Part shown: in pieces, positions 23,080 to 36,657 of the stretch | Layout: every line of letters begins with the position of its first letter | How positions within the stretch are numbered: the stretch's first letter is position 1 | Assembly (NCBI RefSeq): GCF_009727055.1 | Contig: NC_052357.1 | Location: 10,585,217 to 10,649,216 of the forward strand | Source of the DNA: Benincasa hispida | Lineage: Eukaryota > Streptophyta > Magnoliopsida > Cucurbitales > Cucurbitaceae | Direction of reading: 5' to 3' | DNA: 64,000 nucleotides | The notes under the pieces: generated by a model | Told to the model about the DNA's origin: nothing | What the model saw: only the letters and a program-made list of their open reading frames with translations | The model's database searches: none | Translations under genes and position numbers: made by a program

Positions 23080-24652
23080 TGATGGAGTTGACATCCAACA
23101 AAAGTAAGCAATTAGGATCTTAAGCACTCTAACTATATCAATTTTAGTGGATTAACATGCATATTCATGGTTTTCTAAAATATTACGGTTTCAAGACCAT
23201 TGTAGATCACACCAAATTGTTCCAATCAACTCGTGAATTCTCTTCAAGAACTTGTTGTAGACTACCACAAGGATCTTCTCTACTAATCTCAGACCTTAGA
23301 CTAGATTGTGAGATCCAAACGGAGAGGAATTTGGGATGATTTTGAGAGTTGGAGAGAAAATTTTGATGCAATTTTTTCTTCTCAAAATTGGAATTGCATG
23401 ACATTTTTTCATTGAAATTAAAAACCAGTATGTATTGAAATTGATCATACAACCAAATTTAATAATTAATAGGACACATCACATTCAAACCTCACATTCA
23501 AACATTAAATTAAATTATTAAAAGATAATTAAATTATTAAATTAAATTAGTAAAAGAAAATTAAATTGAATTAAAAAGAAAATTAATTATTAATGAAATG
23601 AATGTGAGGTTTAAATAATTAATTAGTTAATTTAATAATTAATCTAATATCAAATATTAAATTAATAAAATACCTAATTCAAACATGAATCTTTATCCAT
23701 GTAATTTAATGTTTAGATCAAATTTAAATATTTTCAACTCTCCAAAATCGTTTAATACGATAATTAAATATTAATTATATCGAATATAATAATCCAAGCC
23801 CTAAATTGAATTTGAACATTTCAAGTTCTCTCAACACTCTATTCTAAGGTTTAATCTATTTACGAGCTAATAGAGAAACCTAATGGACCTACAGATCATA
23901 AACTCCAACTATTTGAGATTAATTGGCTAAACTACTTTAATTGAATTTATCCCTATTCATTAACTACAGAGACACTTCACTATAGCTTAGTAGTTTCATT
24001 CTCCTCACTTTATATATATTTATGTCTACTTGATTTAACCATAATTAGTAAGTCGATCCTTCACAGGTCGTTCGTATTTATAGCTGGGTCAAAATTACCA
24101 TTCTACCACTATAATACATCTTGTTTCTTAAGTCTCCACTAATCCACTAATGAACAATTGGTTTATGGTCCTACCAATAAACTGAGTCCCTCTTAGCCAT
24201 TGAGAGGGTGGGGTCCCTTGTTCAAGACTATGAATCAGTACTTAAGGAAACACTATCTACTAATCCTGAAACGGGTAAGGGTGTATTCCATCATGTAAGA
24301 CTATATCCCCAACTATCTATCCGGTTTTACTCCTAAAATTGGAGGCTTATTGAGCGACAATGATGAGTCACTCTCACCTAGGTAGATTAAAAGATAATCT
24401 CGAATAACAGGAGTTCATAGTTAGCTCAGGATTGAGATCAAGTTACCTTAGGTCATCAAATTGAAATAGTTAGTTTTAACAATAAATAACATTATAAAGA
24501 AAATTGATTATTTTGTGGTTTGGTCTTATGCAAACATCTTTTGCATAGGATGCCTCCACTCACATGTCTCCACATGAATGACTTTGGGATCACATCGTTT
24601 GTATTAATATACAAAGTGGGTCGCATCCATAATTTCCCCAGGATAAGGTACC

Positions 24653-26301
24653 TGATGCATGTAATTGTGTGATGCGTTATGATGTGAGTTTGCGGTGATG
24701 TGTATTATGCGGTGATCATGCAAGTTTTTCTAACAAGACCCAAGTATAAGCCTTATTAGGTTTCCTGGTAAGTCCAAGGTCGAACATAGGGACTACTAAG
24801 TAAATATGCGACAGTCACTTTGATTCTCTTGCGGTAGTAAAAACAAATGAAGTGGATGATGCTTTGATTAACGTTTTTTTCTATACGACGGAGTTTGAAC
24901 GCAGAGTTGATAAATGCGAAGAGTTACAATGAGTATGCGATGAAGGGGTTGAGAAGGGGTTTAGCTAGTATTTCCTAAGATTATGCACAAGTTATTGATC
25001 ATGCTACACACAAATAACAGCACGTCATCTCTCAATGCAGAATGCCTTAACTCCTATTTCTAGGACACATGCGATGTGTATATGAAAAAGTCGATAGGAC
25101 TTATGTCTAAGCCTCTATTTTTGTCTATGCGATGATGAATAATGCACACATAAAACAAGGTGACCACATACAATCATTCCTATTTCTAGGGTGCATGCGA
25201 TGTGTTAATAGCAATAGAACTTATGTCTAAGTTTCTATTTCTTGCTTATGCAATTCTAATCTGACTCTCTCAAGCCTAGATTCTAATCTAACTCTCTCAA
25301 GTCTAGATTCTATCTTTAGACTACTCTCTCAAGTATCTCTAAAGGGTGAATGATGCATACATAAGACAAGATGATCGCATAAAATGTAAATCTTAAGTCA
25401 TGCTAGTTAAGTACTTCTCAACTCATTCAGAAATTTAGTTACTCATGCGAAGTATGGAGAGATTGAACTTAGATTGAAATGAGATTTCTATTTCCTATAA
25501 ATAAAGTACTGAATACAAAATAACAAATGGAATTGAGAGATAAGAAGCCCGGTAAGCAATGTCTTGCTTCCCGTGGCCTTTTACATTGCTCTTTTTCACT
25601 CAAACTCTGTTCTAGATGTGTATTCTTGCTCTCGCAAGTGTTGGCACTCTCTCCTTTGTAACGCTTTCCGGGAGTCTCTCGATCTGTCCGGGAATGATCT
25701 CTAGGCTTCCTCGTCTCCTTGTTCGTCTTCATCTTCTAAGTATATCTACGAGTATGTACGTGAACGGACTACTAACTCTCTAACTTGTTACTTGTTAACT
25801 TCTTTTTCACTGATGGCCTTCGGTATTTATAGAGCTCAAGGTGAAGCAGCCTTTCTTGCTAATGATTGCAATGATGGGCGTCATTAATTCCCCTGCTCTG
25901 ATGGCCTTCAGTGTATCTTTAACGGCTTGTCAACTAAATTCGGATTCGACCGTCATCAGCTTTCTGTCCCATCGTGATTTATTATGTTGTCACCTTGATG
26001 CGCAATCTTTATGCGGCCACCTTTTTAAGAAGCTTCTCACGATCGCATACGATCACATGACTTGCGATCGCAATTTTCAAGCGCGCTGACATCTTGTTCC
26101 TTTGGATCGCAATTTCCCTTGCGCCATCGCATTTTTCCTGCACAAAATAAGTACATTAACTACTTTTATGTGATGAGCGCTTGCGATCACAATTCCTATC
26201 AGTTTAACGCTTTTGGACATGATATTGCTTATTTTGCCATCACATTCTCTCATTGTTTTACTTATTTGAGCTATAATAACTTGTATTTTTACCAGTTATT
26301 A
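24653..26301 (-). repeat. Solo Athila-like LTR (1649 bp; TSD GTACC)
   Basis: This has the same orientation and motif order as the LTR at 1478-3156, with TATAAATA at 25824-25831 (minus). It is flanked by GTACC (24648-24652, 26302-26306). Removing it restores the copia LTR phrase GATAAGGTACCCAACC. The end has drifted to TTATTA from TTATCA, with a matching change in the partner arm of the terminal hairpin. Confidence 0.92.
26274..26301 (-). other. Hairpin at start of Athila-like LTR, copy 3
   Basis: Minus-strand arms TAATAACT and AGTTATTA are perfectly complementary. The inner stem is GTA/TAC around an AAAA loop. Compared with 61185-61212, stem positions 2 and 8 and two inner pairs are changed on both sides together. 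Confidence 0.65.
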
Positions 26302-26553
26302 GTACCCAACCCTATGCATATATTTATAGACCGTTTTGGCTATATACTAAAACTTGATCCTCTTTTATGTCTCTAAATAAAGTTTAAGTATTCGTGTGGA
26401 TTCATTTAGTTTATTGGATTTAGTAATTTATAAATGCAATTTGTACATCCAATAACAACTTTATGGATAAACCTCAATAATAATTTTGTTGCAAATGGAA
26501 TATATTTAAGGTTTACAAACTATGAGTTTTAGGACATATAACTCAACACCCCT

Positions 26554-27293
26554 GGTCTCCCTTACTCTTCTTCTAATTTTTGGTGCCAGAAGAAGAAGGA
26601 ACATGCTTACTTCCAGATATTGAACCTCTTTAGAACTTCTTGGAGGACAAGGCAACATTTGTCTCACCCTTCTATTCTTTGATTTTCATCAAGGATTGAT
26701 GAGTCTGTAGCTCATTGAGCAAGGTGGTCTAGTTGTAGTCAATTTTGTTCATAATAACATTGCTACAGAACTGTAGGAAACTTTCAGGTAAAATTTCCAA
26801 GATAAAACTAACCTGGGTGGCTTCATCAATGACAGACTCATTCATTTCTGCCACATTAAAGTGGACCATCATGTTCAGAACATGTTCTCGAATAGAGGCC
26901 CTCTCTTGCAACAGGCATTAAAGATGAATTTAAAAACATCATGTTTGAGCTGAATGGACGGCTATCTAAACATTCCCCTCAGGGACTCCATAATCTCACA
27001 GGTAATGAGCATGGGCTCATGCTTCTTGGCCAAGATTTTAAATAAGTTTGCCAAGTTATACGCTCGGGCCTTTTCATTCACTTTGGCCTATCGCTCATAT
27101 GCCTCCCAAAAATTTCAGGTGGCATTAGCAGGTGGGACTTAAGGATACTCCTTAAAAGAACGAATTGAGGATCATCGATGATCAGCACTGTATTGATAGT
27201 ATTTTTCCATGTAGTGTAGTTATTGCTGTTAAGTTTGTAGACAACAAGCAAATTTAAAGTAGCAGTTGTCATGTTTGAATATGCAGAAATCAT
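26554..27293 (-). pseudogene. Ty1/copia gag, N-terminal and middle part
   Basis: The minus-strand frame opens near 27293, or at the internal Met of MTTATLNLL at about 27272. It reads YKLNSNNYTTWKNTINTVLIIDDPQFVL, shown in pieces NNYTTWK and IDDPQFVL, then after frame breaks EHVLNMMVHFNVAEMNES and QVSFILEILPESFLQF (26729-26911). These are copia Gag (UBN2-type) motifs. Breaks at about 27078 and 26911 and the LTR insertion at 26553 inactivate it. Confidence 0.82.
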
Positions 27294-29366
27294 ACAATTT
27301 ATTTATATCAATAATCCAAGCATTACCCAATTTAACCAACCAATCAATTAGCAAAATAAACTAACGCACCCCATGTGACATCTATTTTGCAATGATGTTT
27401 CAGTGAGGTAGGGTAAAAGCCACTATAGGGTGATCATTTACCACTTTACTAAACTAAGACTATCTCAACCAATAATTACACCAGAATGATTCTTGTTCCT
27501 ATAATTATTAGTCATCATTGTTTGGTCCATAAATTCTTACCTTACTTAATATATTCTTGTAAGTGTAACCCCTCATTTTAGATTCTAGAGTTCCGCCCCT
27601 GAGCCAACTGTAGGGAAAAAACCGTTTGGGGTAAAAATAGAAGCGATCTTATCCATTTCTAGAGTTTGAGTAAAAAGTCATGCAAATTCCATCCATAGGG
27701 GGGACACAAGCAAGGTGTCTCGAGGCCGAGCATGAAAATTTACTACAAACTAATGAGAGAGATCAAGGGATGTGTTGATACACGCTCTCACTTACTATAA
27801 ACACTCTCTCTATTCACCTTGTTATTGACCTACACAAACACCACCCGTAGGGAGACACAAGCAAAGGTGCCTCGAGGCCGAGTATAGGTCTCACAGTATG
27901 AACTTTTAGGGAGAAACGTGATAGGACAAAATGAAGTATCATATACCCCGTTTTCCTCCCACTGAGTGTTTTACCTAGAGTTAATTAACTTAGAAAAAAT
28001 GGTTAATTATTTTTACTGAGTATTTGTTAACTTTGCCCAATATAACATTTACAGATAGTGGTTTTTCGTTTCTGCTAGCTTAAATACCTTAGCCTAGATA
28101 GAACGGTCTTTAGATAAAGGTCTCTTAAAGATACATTTATTAAAAATTTAATATTTTATGACAAAATAATTTAATCCAATTAAACTGATTATAAGATTAA
28201 ACATATTTCCAATCTTATTAGATGTATTGTGATCATAGGTCTAAAGTGAATCAAATTTTAAACTATTAAAAAATGATTTAAAATCTATGTGAGCATGCAA
28301 CTCTTTATTTTAATAATTTCTAATTTCATTTAACTTATAACTTTTATAAAGTAAAATGAACAAATTAAAACTTAAGATTGTATCTAATAACATACTTTAA
28401 AAAATTATAACATTTATAATTAACTTAAAAAGGTGTCATGCACATGAAATCTATTTTTCGTTACTAACCATACATAACAATTATATACTAAAGTAATGAA
28501 CAATAATAACATACATCCATACATAATAAACTATATATTATAACATTTATAATATACATGATGCATGAATATGTTATTTGTGCATGCAAACATATATTAT
28601 AACTATTATATTATATGATGCATGAGCATGCTTAATAAAAAACATACAAGCTTATAATACAACATTTATATTAAAATGATGCATGAATTAATGTATATCC
28701 TATGGTGGGTTTCTCTCTATATGACATATAAATAAAATAAAATAACCATACATCCAATGCATAATTAAACCAACAATATTTTGGACCAAGATTGACCTTC
28801 TAAATAATTAATTAAATTAATATAACTATTATATTAATCAAATTAATCAAAAAACTAATTATTACAAATAATAATTTAAAAAATAGGAGAAAAATTGTTG
28901 TTGAACCATTGGAGAAGTCGAACGGCTGGTTCAAATCGCCTAGACTACAAACCGCTAGCGAAAAAATTAGTCTGTTTCGCGTCAACAGTACCGTAGCGCA
29001 AGAAAACAATTTTTGTCACATCGTTTCGAAGCGCCGCGATGCTATTGTATAGAATGCTTCTATACAACTCGTTTATGCTCCGTTTTCCTCCATTTTTGCC
29101 CCACAAACTTCGAGTCTTCGCCAAAAACTTCCACGAACGACCCAAACTTTAAGAACTACAAACTCAATAGCAAATTATGCCCAAAAACAACGGGCCCTTA
29201 CATACCGAATTGTAAATTAAGCAGCAAAAAACTACACAAACCAATCCTAAAACATCCAAAAATTGCAATTCCCCACATTCATCAATCATAAATGCAGAAA
29301 TAGTAAAAGTCCACCAATTATTCTAGATTTAATTCTAGAAAAATAAAATTAAGACTCAAAATCGCG
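27294..29366 (-). other. Untranslated leader of the minus-strand copia element
   Basis: About 2 kb with no gene, AT-rich apart from a GC-richer patch at about 28910-29060 containing GCGCCGCGATGC. It shares blocks with the leaders at 16.9-19.1 and 50.5-52.6 kb. Confidence 0.65.
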
Positions 29367-29379
29367 CACTCTGATACCT
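29367..29379 (-). promoter_or_regulatory. Copia primer binding site (initiator tRNA-Met type)
   Basis: AGGTATCAGAGTG on the minus strand, two bases inside the LTR end, corresponds to TGGTATCAGAGC with few changes. Confidence 0.7.
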
Positions 29380-29381
29380 AT

Positions 29382-31310
29382 TGAAGGATGCGCAAATATC
29401 CACAGCATAAACGAATCGTGGTCCAATTTTATTTTTATATGGAAACGTAAAATTCAGAGGGCAAAATTAATGATATGCATTTAAATTACAACATGCTTTA
29501 CAAAAAAATCATAATAGGAGAAGTTTTGGAATACTTACCCTTGAAGACTAGTTTCTTCGTATAATTTCTCTCTGATCTTGAACTCTTCGAATTTTTCTTG
29601 GATCACGAACTCCCAAGAGATAGTAGCCAATGAAAAGGATACCAACACCGAATTACCTTGATATTCTCTATAGGGTGAGAATCTAGGTGAGTTTGTGGGC
29701 AACGTGAAATTTTGGCTAAGGGAGAGATTTTGAGAGGAGGCATTGCAGAGAATTCTAACATGGAATCCTTCTGTGTTTTTGCATGCGTTAGCTGGGGAAG
29801 GGCAAAAAAAAAATAATAATAAACTTAAACTCCGTTCAAAATCAACCCCACTTGAAAGAGAGAATAAGGGAGAAGTTATTTATATAACTCCCTCCCTTTA
29901 ATTATTAAAATAAAATTGAAAACCAAAATTTTAATTTAAATAATATATATATAATAACTAACTTATTATATATAACATATATTATACTATAGGGTATATC
30001 TAATATAATATAGGTTAGTTTATATTATATCTTATATAATATAACTTATAGTTTGATNCTATAGTATTTATATAAATCATATTTATATAATTAATATTCA
30101 AATCATTTTCAAATATTTATTTCCTCTCAAATAAAATTTTATATTATAATGTATCAAATACATTGTATTAATTATATCTTATATAATTAATTCATTTTAT
30201 TAATTTCAACAATTCAAATTAATTTAAAAGTAATTTGATTCTCATTAATCTCAGTTGAGTTACTGAGGAGACCTTATGGACATATAGATTGAAACTCCAA
30301 TGATACTTGATTAATTAATTAAAATCTTTAATTAAATTAATCAATTTTCATTAACTGTCCGTCACTCCACTAAAGATTGACAGTTGCACTCTTTGTACCA
30401 TAGATATATTTATGTGTCCATTGGGTATAAGTAATCGACGGTGCATGATATAACCAATCAACGGTGCGTTGACCCTTCACAAATTATTCATAAGTACAGT
30501 TAGGTCAAAATTACCATTTTTCCCTGTAGTTACATCTAACTCTTTAAGTATAACTGATCTCTCTAATGAACAATATGTCATAGTCCAACTATGACTAAAC
30601 CCCTCTCGAGCCAGGAGAGGGTGTGATGCCACATTGTTCAAGCCTCGGAATCAGCCCTAAGGGAGAAATTTATCTACTTTCCTTAACAATAAGGAATGAG
30701 TGAATTCCTTCTTACGAAGTATGTTCCCAGCTCCCCAATCAAACGAATCCTCAAAATGGAAGGCATATTGAGTTGGCGATATAGGCCACTCTCACCTATG
30801 CAAATCAAAGGACCGCCTTCATAGACAGGAATTCACAACTCACTTAGGATTCAGATCAAGTCACCTATGGTCATCCTGGTGAAATGTAAGTCTCTTCTAT
30901 CAATGATGTTATATAGAGAGACTATTGATTTCGTGGTCCGGCCTTATACAAACTCTTTATACATAACACCCTTGCTCACATGTCTCTACATGAATGATCA
31001 GGATCATATTATTTGTAGAGCTTTACAACAATTGTAACAACTATAAAGTGGGACGTTCGAAGTGTCACCAAGATAAGGTACCTAGCTTTATCCATCTACT
31101 ACAAACAGTTTAGGTTATCACTTAAACATGATCCACTTGTATGTCTCCACATACATGTTTAAGTTACAGAAGATAACCTTGAATCTTAGCTTATTGGTTT
31201 TGTGGGTTAATGATCAAATAAAATGTCTCAAACTTTATTAGATAAATAAATTGTTTGTAGTACAATTACAAACTACAAGACCCACGAGATTTAGGGTATC
31301 AACTCCAACA
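29382..31310 (-). repeat. Ty1/copia 5' LTR (1929 bp)
   Basis: On the minus strand it runs from TGTTGGAGTTGATACCC (31310) to GCATCCTTCA (29382). TTATATAAATA at 29877-29887 (minus) is a plausible TATA box. One undetermined base lies at 30058. It is related to the LTRs starting at 39432 and 53742. Confidence 0.85.
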
Positions 31311-32489
31311 AACTCAACTCAAGAACAAAGGAAACAAAGAAAGAAAGAAAGGAGAGAACTCTTCGCTTTGGAATGAAATGCTATAAATGAAGATTCAAGT
31401 TGCTATTTATAGACTAGCAACTTGGTAACTCTAAAAATTGAAACATTTATAAAATTTAACTCAATTGAGTTGTTACTTGACAAAAAACAAACATAACTCA
31501 TTCAAATTGAAAAAACTATAAATTTAACTTTCATACATATTAAATTTGTACGTGACATCATTTAACTTGAAGTTTCAATTCAATTTGAAAGTTTCTAAAT
31601 GGTAAATTTAATCTACAAAATTAAATCCATTTTTTATGTTTCAAATGTTCACCATACTTTCACTTTCTTTCATTATATGTATCCAACATATATAAACAAA
31701 AGTCTATAACTTTATAGGCTAAACTTTTAACTTTATATGTACATTTGTGCCCTCACTTGAAATTTTGGATCCACTGCTATAGTGTGTGTGCAAAATGCAT
31801 CACATGTAGCATAGGTGAAAGTTTTTTAATTGCAATAAATATATCAGCATATTTTTAATGTCAAATTAATTATATTCATTATTATAGGTAGTTAAATACT
31901 TAAATACTCTCTATTAAAAAAAATACTTAATTACTCTCCATTCTAACATGGGTTGTAGAGGTAGGGACCGTATGTTTAGATGCAAAATATCCAAAGAAAT
32001 GATTGTGATTATACCAAATTAGGATGCTTTAATGTTCTAAAAAAAATGCTTTAAAGAAGTAAAAAAAGTTTTGATCAAACTAAAATATATATACTAAGAG
32101 GGCTATATGAGATCATTTCTAACTTCTCTTATTGTCTATCTTTTTATAATGTCCATTTTGCCCTCAAAATCGCATCGGTTGATGTCTTTTGAATTTCTTT
32201 CTCTCTATTTAATTTACATTCATTTTCTGTCATTAGATTTTTCATCAATCTTTCTTTTGTCATCATATCATATTTTTGTGTACCTGTGCTACTTTTGGTA
32301 GAGCCTCTTTTTTTTTTTCTTTTTTTTTTCCATTAATCCTTGGATTAGTGAAGAATTTAAAATCACATACGTACTTCATAAAAATATACAAATTTCTTCA
32401 CGGAATAACTATATTTCTTACTCTTTCTTGTTTGTTTATTGCATTTGTTCATGTTTTATCTTTTAAAAAAGATAATTGCAATTGATAGC

Positions 32490-32775
32490 ATTTTTAGGAA
32501 TAATAACCAAATGTATAACATCATTTTTAAAAAAATTGCAAATATAGTCAAGTCTATCAGGTCTATTAATGATAGAATTCTATCGTTGATTGACTCTTAC
32601 CAGTGATATGGTCTATCATTGATAGACTCTTACCAATAATATGGTCTATCACTGATAGACATTCAAATTTAATCATATTTTTAATTCTTTTTACATTATG
32701 TTATATCTGCTAATATTTTGGGTCTATTGTCTATATTTGTAATTGTCTCTTTAAAAATGTGTTTATTCCATTGTT
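32490..32775. mobile_element. Possible MITE with GTCTATC palindromes
   Basis: Two exact palindromes GTCTATCATTGATAGAC (32611-32627) and GTCTATCACTGATAGAC (32644-32660), with a diverged third at 32561-32594, lie 33 bp apart. Outer arms are inverted: ATTGCAAATATAG near 32535 against CTATATTTGTAAT near 32740, and GGAATAA against TTATTCC further out. The structure fits a small non-autonomous DNA element. No target duplication was identified. Confidence 0.4.
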
Positions 32776-33254
32776 TCATTTTACTAATAACATTTAAAAT
32801 TATAAATGAAAATATCTAACTTCATTTTATCTCTTTTATAACTTTTAAAAATTTAAAATCAATAAAAATCATATTAGTACAATCATTCATACTTCACTCT
32901 AGCTCTAGAAAATTATAATTCAAGTATTTTTAACTACATCCAATATATTTCATGTTTATTATAAATTAATTTTATCTATTATCTTTCTTGTTACTTTTAA
33001 ATTCATTTCAAATACTTACTATTTAAATATAGTTAAAATTAAATACATTTGGAAATTTATGTTCTAAAGATTTTTAACTACATATATTATACGTGTCCTA
33101 TTCTCAAAAACTAATATATACATACGTGTATATATATATATATATATATTTGTATACTTATATGTGTGAGAGAGGCCTATTGGCCCAAATCTCTAAGACT
33201 CATTATCCAAACTCTTATAGATACCCTCTTCCATCTTATGGCTAACTTTTATAT

Positions 33255-34007
33255 CTATGAAGCGTAAATACTTCATGTGAGGCAAAGAATCCGTATTAGA
33301 CATGTATCGAATATCAATACTTCCAGATACTTCCCAGATATGTATCTGACACACGATTTGACGTATCTATTTTTATGCATACTTTCTTTTAAAGAAAAAA
33401 GACAAGTAACTCATCTAATCTTTCTCAATCTAAAACTAGGCAATTTATTTAAAAAGCTCACTACTCGAGTCCAAAATTAAAAGAAAAAAAAAATAACGTA
33501 CCAAACTCTAGAATAGAATTATCTAATCTTCATCTTCACATTTGAGTCCCCACAAAGTCCACCAAAATATAAACCATTTGGCTATCTTCAACAATTCAAT
33601 GAAGAAGTTCTTCGTTTATCTTCATATTTCTCCATCTAATCTTCTTCTTCTTCTTCTTCTTTACAATATAGGTCACTTTTCTATTGCATTTTATTAACTA
33701 TTATACTTCAACATCTTAGATGTTGTTTTTTTTTTTTTTTTTTTTTTTTTTTNGTATTTTATATATGCTATTGTTATTAACTTGTATGCTAAATTTATCT
33801 ATATCCTAAATTTTTTTAAAGAAAAAGAAAAATATATTTTCAACGTATCAAGTCCTTGTTTTTTAAAAATATATATATATTAAAAAAATATATAAAAAAA
33901 TGATGCATTCTTAGACATATCCGTATCTTAGTTTTTTAGAAATTGACGAATCGTCGTATCCGATCGTATCCATATCTTGTAGCCGTATTTGTGTCTATGC
34001 TTCATAG
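33255..34007. repeat. Imperfect inverted repeat (CTATGAAGC ... GCTTCATAG)
   Basis: CTATGAAGC at 33255 and its reverse complement ending at 34007 bound about 750 bp. Both arms continue inward with related GATACG/CGTATC-type sequence. This could be a decayed DNA element or two copies of a short dispersed repeat. Confidence 0.3.
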
Positions 34008-36472
34008 TTTTATATAGTGCCTATATAACTTTTGTTTAATTAGAATATTACATCATATATGAGAGTTGGAGTTTTAACCTACAACTATTTAGGGAAATAT
34101 GCCATACTACTAAGTTATATATGTTATATTGGCCTAAATGAAATCTATAATTTTATTTTTCTTCTCTACCTTATTTGATATTAGTTAGGTCGGTGTATTG
34201 AATTTAGCTTTGATATTCAATTCTATAGGTGTAAAATATTTTATTGCCTCTCATGGTAGATTAGCAATAATGGTAGATTAGCAATAATTTGATAATATGT
34301 TTTATGTTAATGTTGTGAGAAAAAATAAAATAACTAATAAAACTTGATTTATTAATTATTAGCATTAATGATCAAATAAATGTTATTCAGTGAAAACTAA
34401 ATTAATAATTAGTCTACTTGAAACCAAATTCATTAAAAATATATATTTTTTAAAAAGAGAGAAAAAAAAAATCGATTTTTTTAGTACCATAAATAGAAGC
34501 ATAGAGATTTAAACCTTTAAACTATAATAAACGTCAATTGTTATTGAGTTGCATCATTTTAGTGCAAAAATTTTATTTAAACAATTTTATAGGGTGTGTG
34601 AATTAAAATTATATAATTGTATTAATTATAACTCTTAATTTTCACATGTGTATCAACTTACTTTCTTCATTAGAATTCATTTGAAAAACATGATTGCCAT
34701 CATTTTTACTCATTTGAAAATTCATCATTGTATCGAAACTCCTAAACTTTTGTAAGTAAATTAATTTAGACCTTCCATTAGAATTTCCTTTGAAAACTAT
34801 AATATATCAATCATCAGATGTGGGTAGATTTATTCCTCAATTTTTCTCTACTTGTTTAATTAGGGAAAAAAGAAGATTAAAAAAATGCCCCCTTCGTTAA
34901 ATCCGATATTTGAAAAAGAGTACACATGTGAAGATGATGTTTCTAATGAATAAGTATAGCTAGTGGCACAAAAGGCCGTGGAAGAGTGAATCTTGCTTTT
35001 TTCAATCTCTTTATCCTGAGCGGTTTACGTTGTTAATGTCTTGGGATGTTATTTTGTAGTTTGTTTTGGTTTTCCTTTTCCTCGAAATAATAATAATAAT
35101 CTAAAAAAAATGTAATTTATCTGAATCTATGTTAGCCCACGTACTTTGAAATGTCTAATTCCAGTTCATGTATTTTCAATGAAACTTAAATTAAGTTCCT
35201 ATTTATAGTTTATTGTTAATTTTTTAAGAATTTTTTGTTATCTATTTGCAATTTTACTATAAATTTTGAATACATATTCACTTACTGTATATCCTAGCAT
35301 GAAATTTGATATTATTATTTAACTAATATCAACAAAAATAGGAAAAATTACCTTTTCAATCCCTAAATTTTTTAGAATAGTTTCAATTGGTTGCTAAGTT
35401 TTCAAAGCATACCTTTCTAGTCCCTAAGTCTTTAAAAATAGATTTAAAAAGTCTCACATTAATTTTTTATTATTATTTTAAATTACAAATTGATATTTTT
35501 AAGATTACCTCTTCACTCTAAAATTATTTTTTAAACATATTTTTGTAATTCAAAATTTTACATAATTATATGAAGTGAAAATAGAAAATAGTTCATGGAC
35601 CTTTTAAACATATTTTCAAAAACTTCGGGACTAAAAAAGTAAATTTTGAAAACATGACTAAATGCACATATTTTAAAAAGTCAGAGACAAAAAATATATT
35701 CTGAGAACTCAAGGACCAAACGTAAAATAAATATTGAGAAATTAACTTTAATATTTATTGAAAATATAAAAATTAAAATTAAATATTTGAAAATACACTA
35801 TGAATAAGAAATATATGGTAAACAAATTTCAAACTATTTCAAACTATAGAAACTAAAATATTATTTTTTTAAAAAATGTCATTTAATTGCTTAACGTATC
35901 ATATAACATTTACTTCAAAGTAGGTAATTTTTAATTTCAGATTGATTATTTTCTTTTAAAAAAACCTAATTTCAAACAAAATTTTAAACTTTTGCCTATA
36001 GAACAAATTAATTATAAATTTATAATTTGTTGTTTGTTCCTCACCGTCACCGGCCCCAACATCATCGCGTTTCAGACTACTGTCTTGACGTACCATTTCA
36101 TTTATAAATTCAACTAATTATTGTAAATTTTTCCTTAACCCTGTTTTTTCCTTCGGAAAAAAATATAAAATTTTACCAACCCACATAAATTTATCGCATC
36201 TTCACCATCAAATTCCCACTAATATCGAAAATAGCATCAAGATTAGCGATGCCCTTATGCTCAATTGGACAGAATCAAAGGGGGGAAATCTTCGTCGCCT
36301 TCGATCACAACAAATATGAGGCAATAAAAGCTTATCTAGGCCTTTTTAGAGTCTCGATGATGTCCAGGTGAAAGCTTCAGCTGGGTTTATTCTATTTCTA
36401 TATCCGCTGTGAGGAAGTAAAAGAATCCCCAATTTGGGTACTGCCCATTATCAGATCAGCTGTGATTTTCAG

Positions 36473-36608
36473 GTCTGTTCTTCTTTCCCTTTTCCCCATT
36501 TTCACTTTTCGAAAATTGTTACAGTTTGAGGGTGTTATTTGTTTTATTCTGTTTCTGTCTGTGTTTGAAGATTGATTTGATTGATGGTTTTTATGTGGGT
36601 TTTCTCAG
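36473..36608 (+). other. Probable intron in the 5' UTR of the EF-hand gene
   Basis: GTGATTTTCAG|GTCTGTTC provides a donor at 36473 and GGGTTTTCTCAG an acceptor ending at 36608, 49 bases before the ATG. The transcript probably begins near 36250-36300. This is inferred from splice-site quality only. Confidence 0.5.
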
Positions 36609-36657
36609 ATTGATTTCTTAGTGTCTTTTAGAAATTGGGCATTTGGATTGAGAATTC

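Larger units (their letters stand above)
23080..26548 (-). repeat. Solo copia LTR inserted in gag (TSD CCCCT)
   Basis: On the + strand it starts TGATGGAGTTGACATCC and ends AACTCAACA, so the LTR reads TGTTGAGTTATATGTCC on the minus strand. A perfect 5-bp duplication CCCCT lies at 23075-23079 and 26549-26553. Without the nested Athila-like LTR it is about 1.8 kb. There is no internal region, so it formed by LTR-LTR recombination. Confidence 0.9.
22227..31310 (-). mobile_element. Ty1/copia element, truncated, with nested solo LTRs
   Basis: On the minus strand: 5' LTR (29382-31310), primer site, ~2 kb leader, gag (26554-27293), an inserted solo LTR (23080-26548), then the rest of gag, protease and the pre-integrase region (22227-23079). 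It is cut off there, and integrase, RT and RNase H are absent. Removing the solo LTR rejoins gag in frame through a Lys/Gly-rich linker. Confidence 0.85.
31311..36240. other. AT-rich intergenic DNA, no gene seen
   Basis: The short ORFs in this stretch have no recognisable product and look like chance frames in AT-rich DNA. It contains a possible MITE (32490-32775), an imperfect inverted repeat (33255-34007), a CTT microsatellite (about 33643-33661), TATA-type dinucleotide runs (about 33128-33150), and a 27-base T run ending in an N (33726-33753). Confidence 0.6.

Noticed and set aside
32107..32485. Two overlapping hydrophobic ORFs (64 and 69 codons)
   Set aside because: They are Phe/Leu/Ile-rich because of T-rich DNA. 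There is no conserved feature, and an A/T homopolymer lies within.
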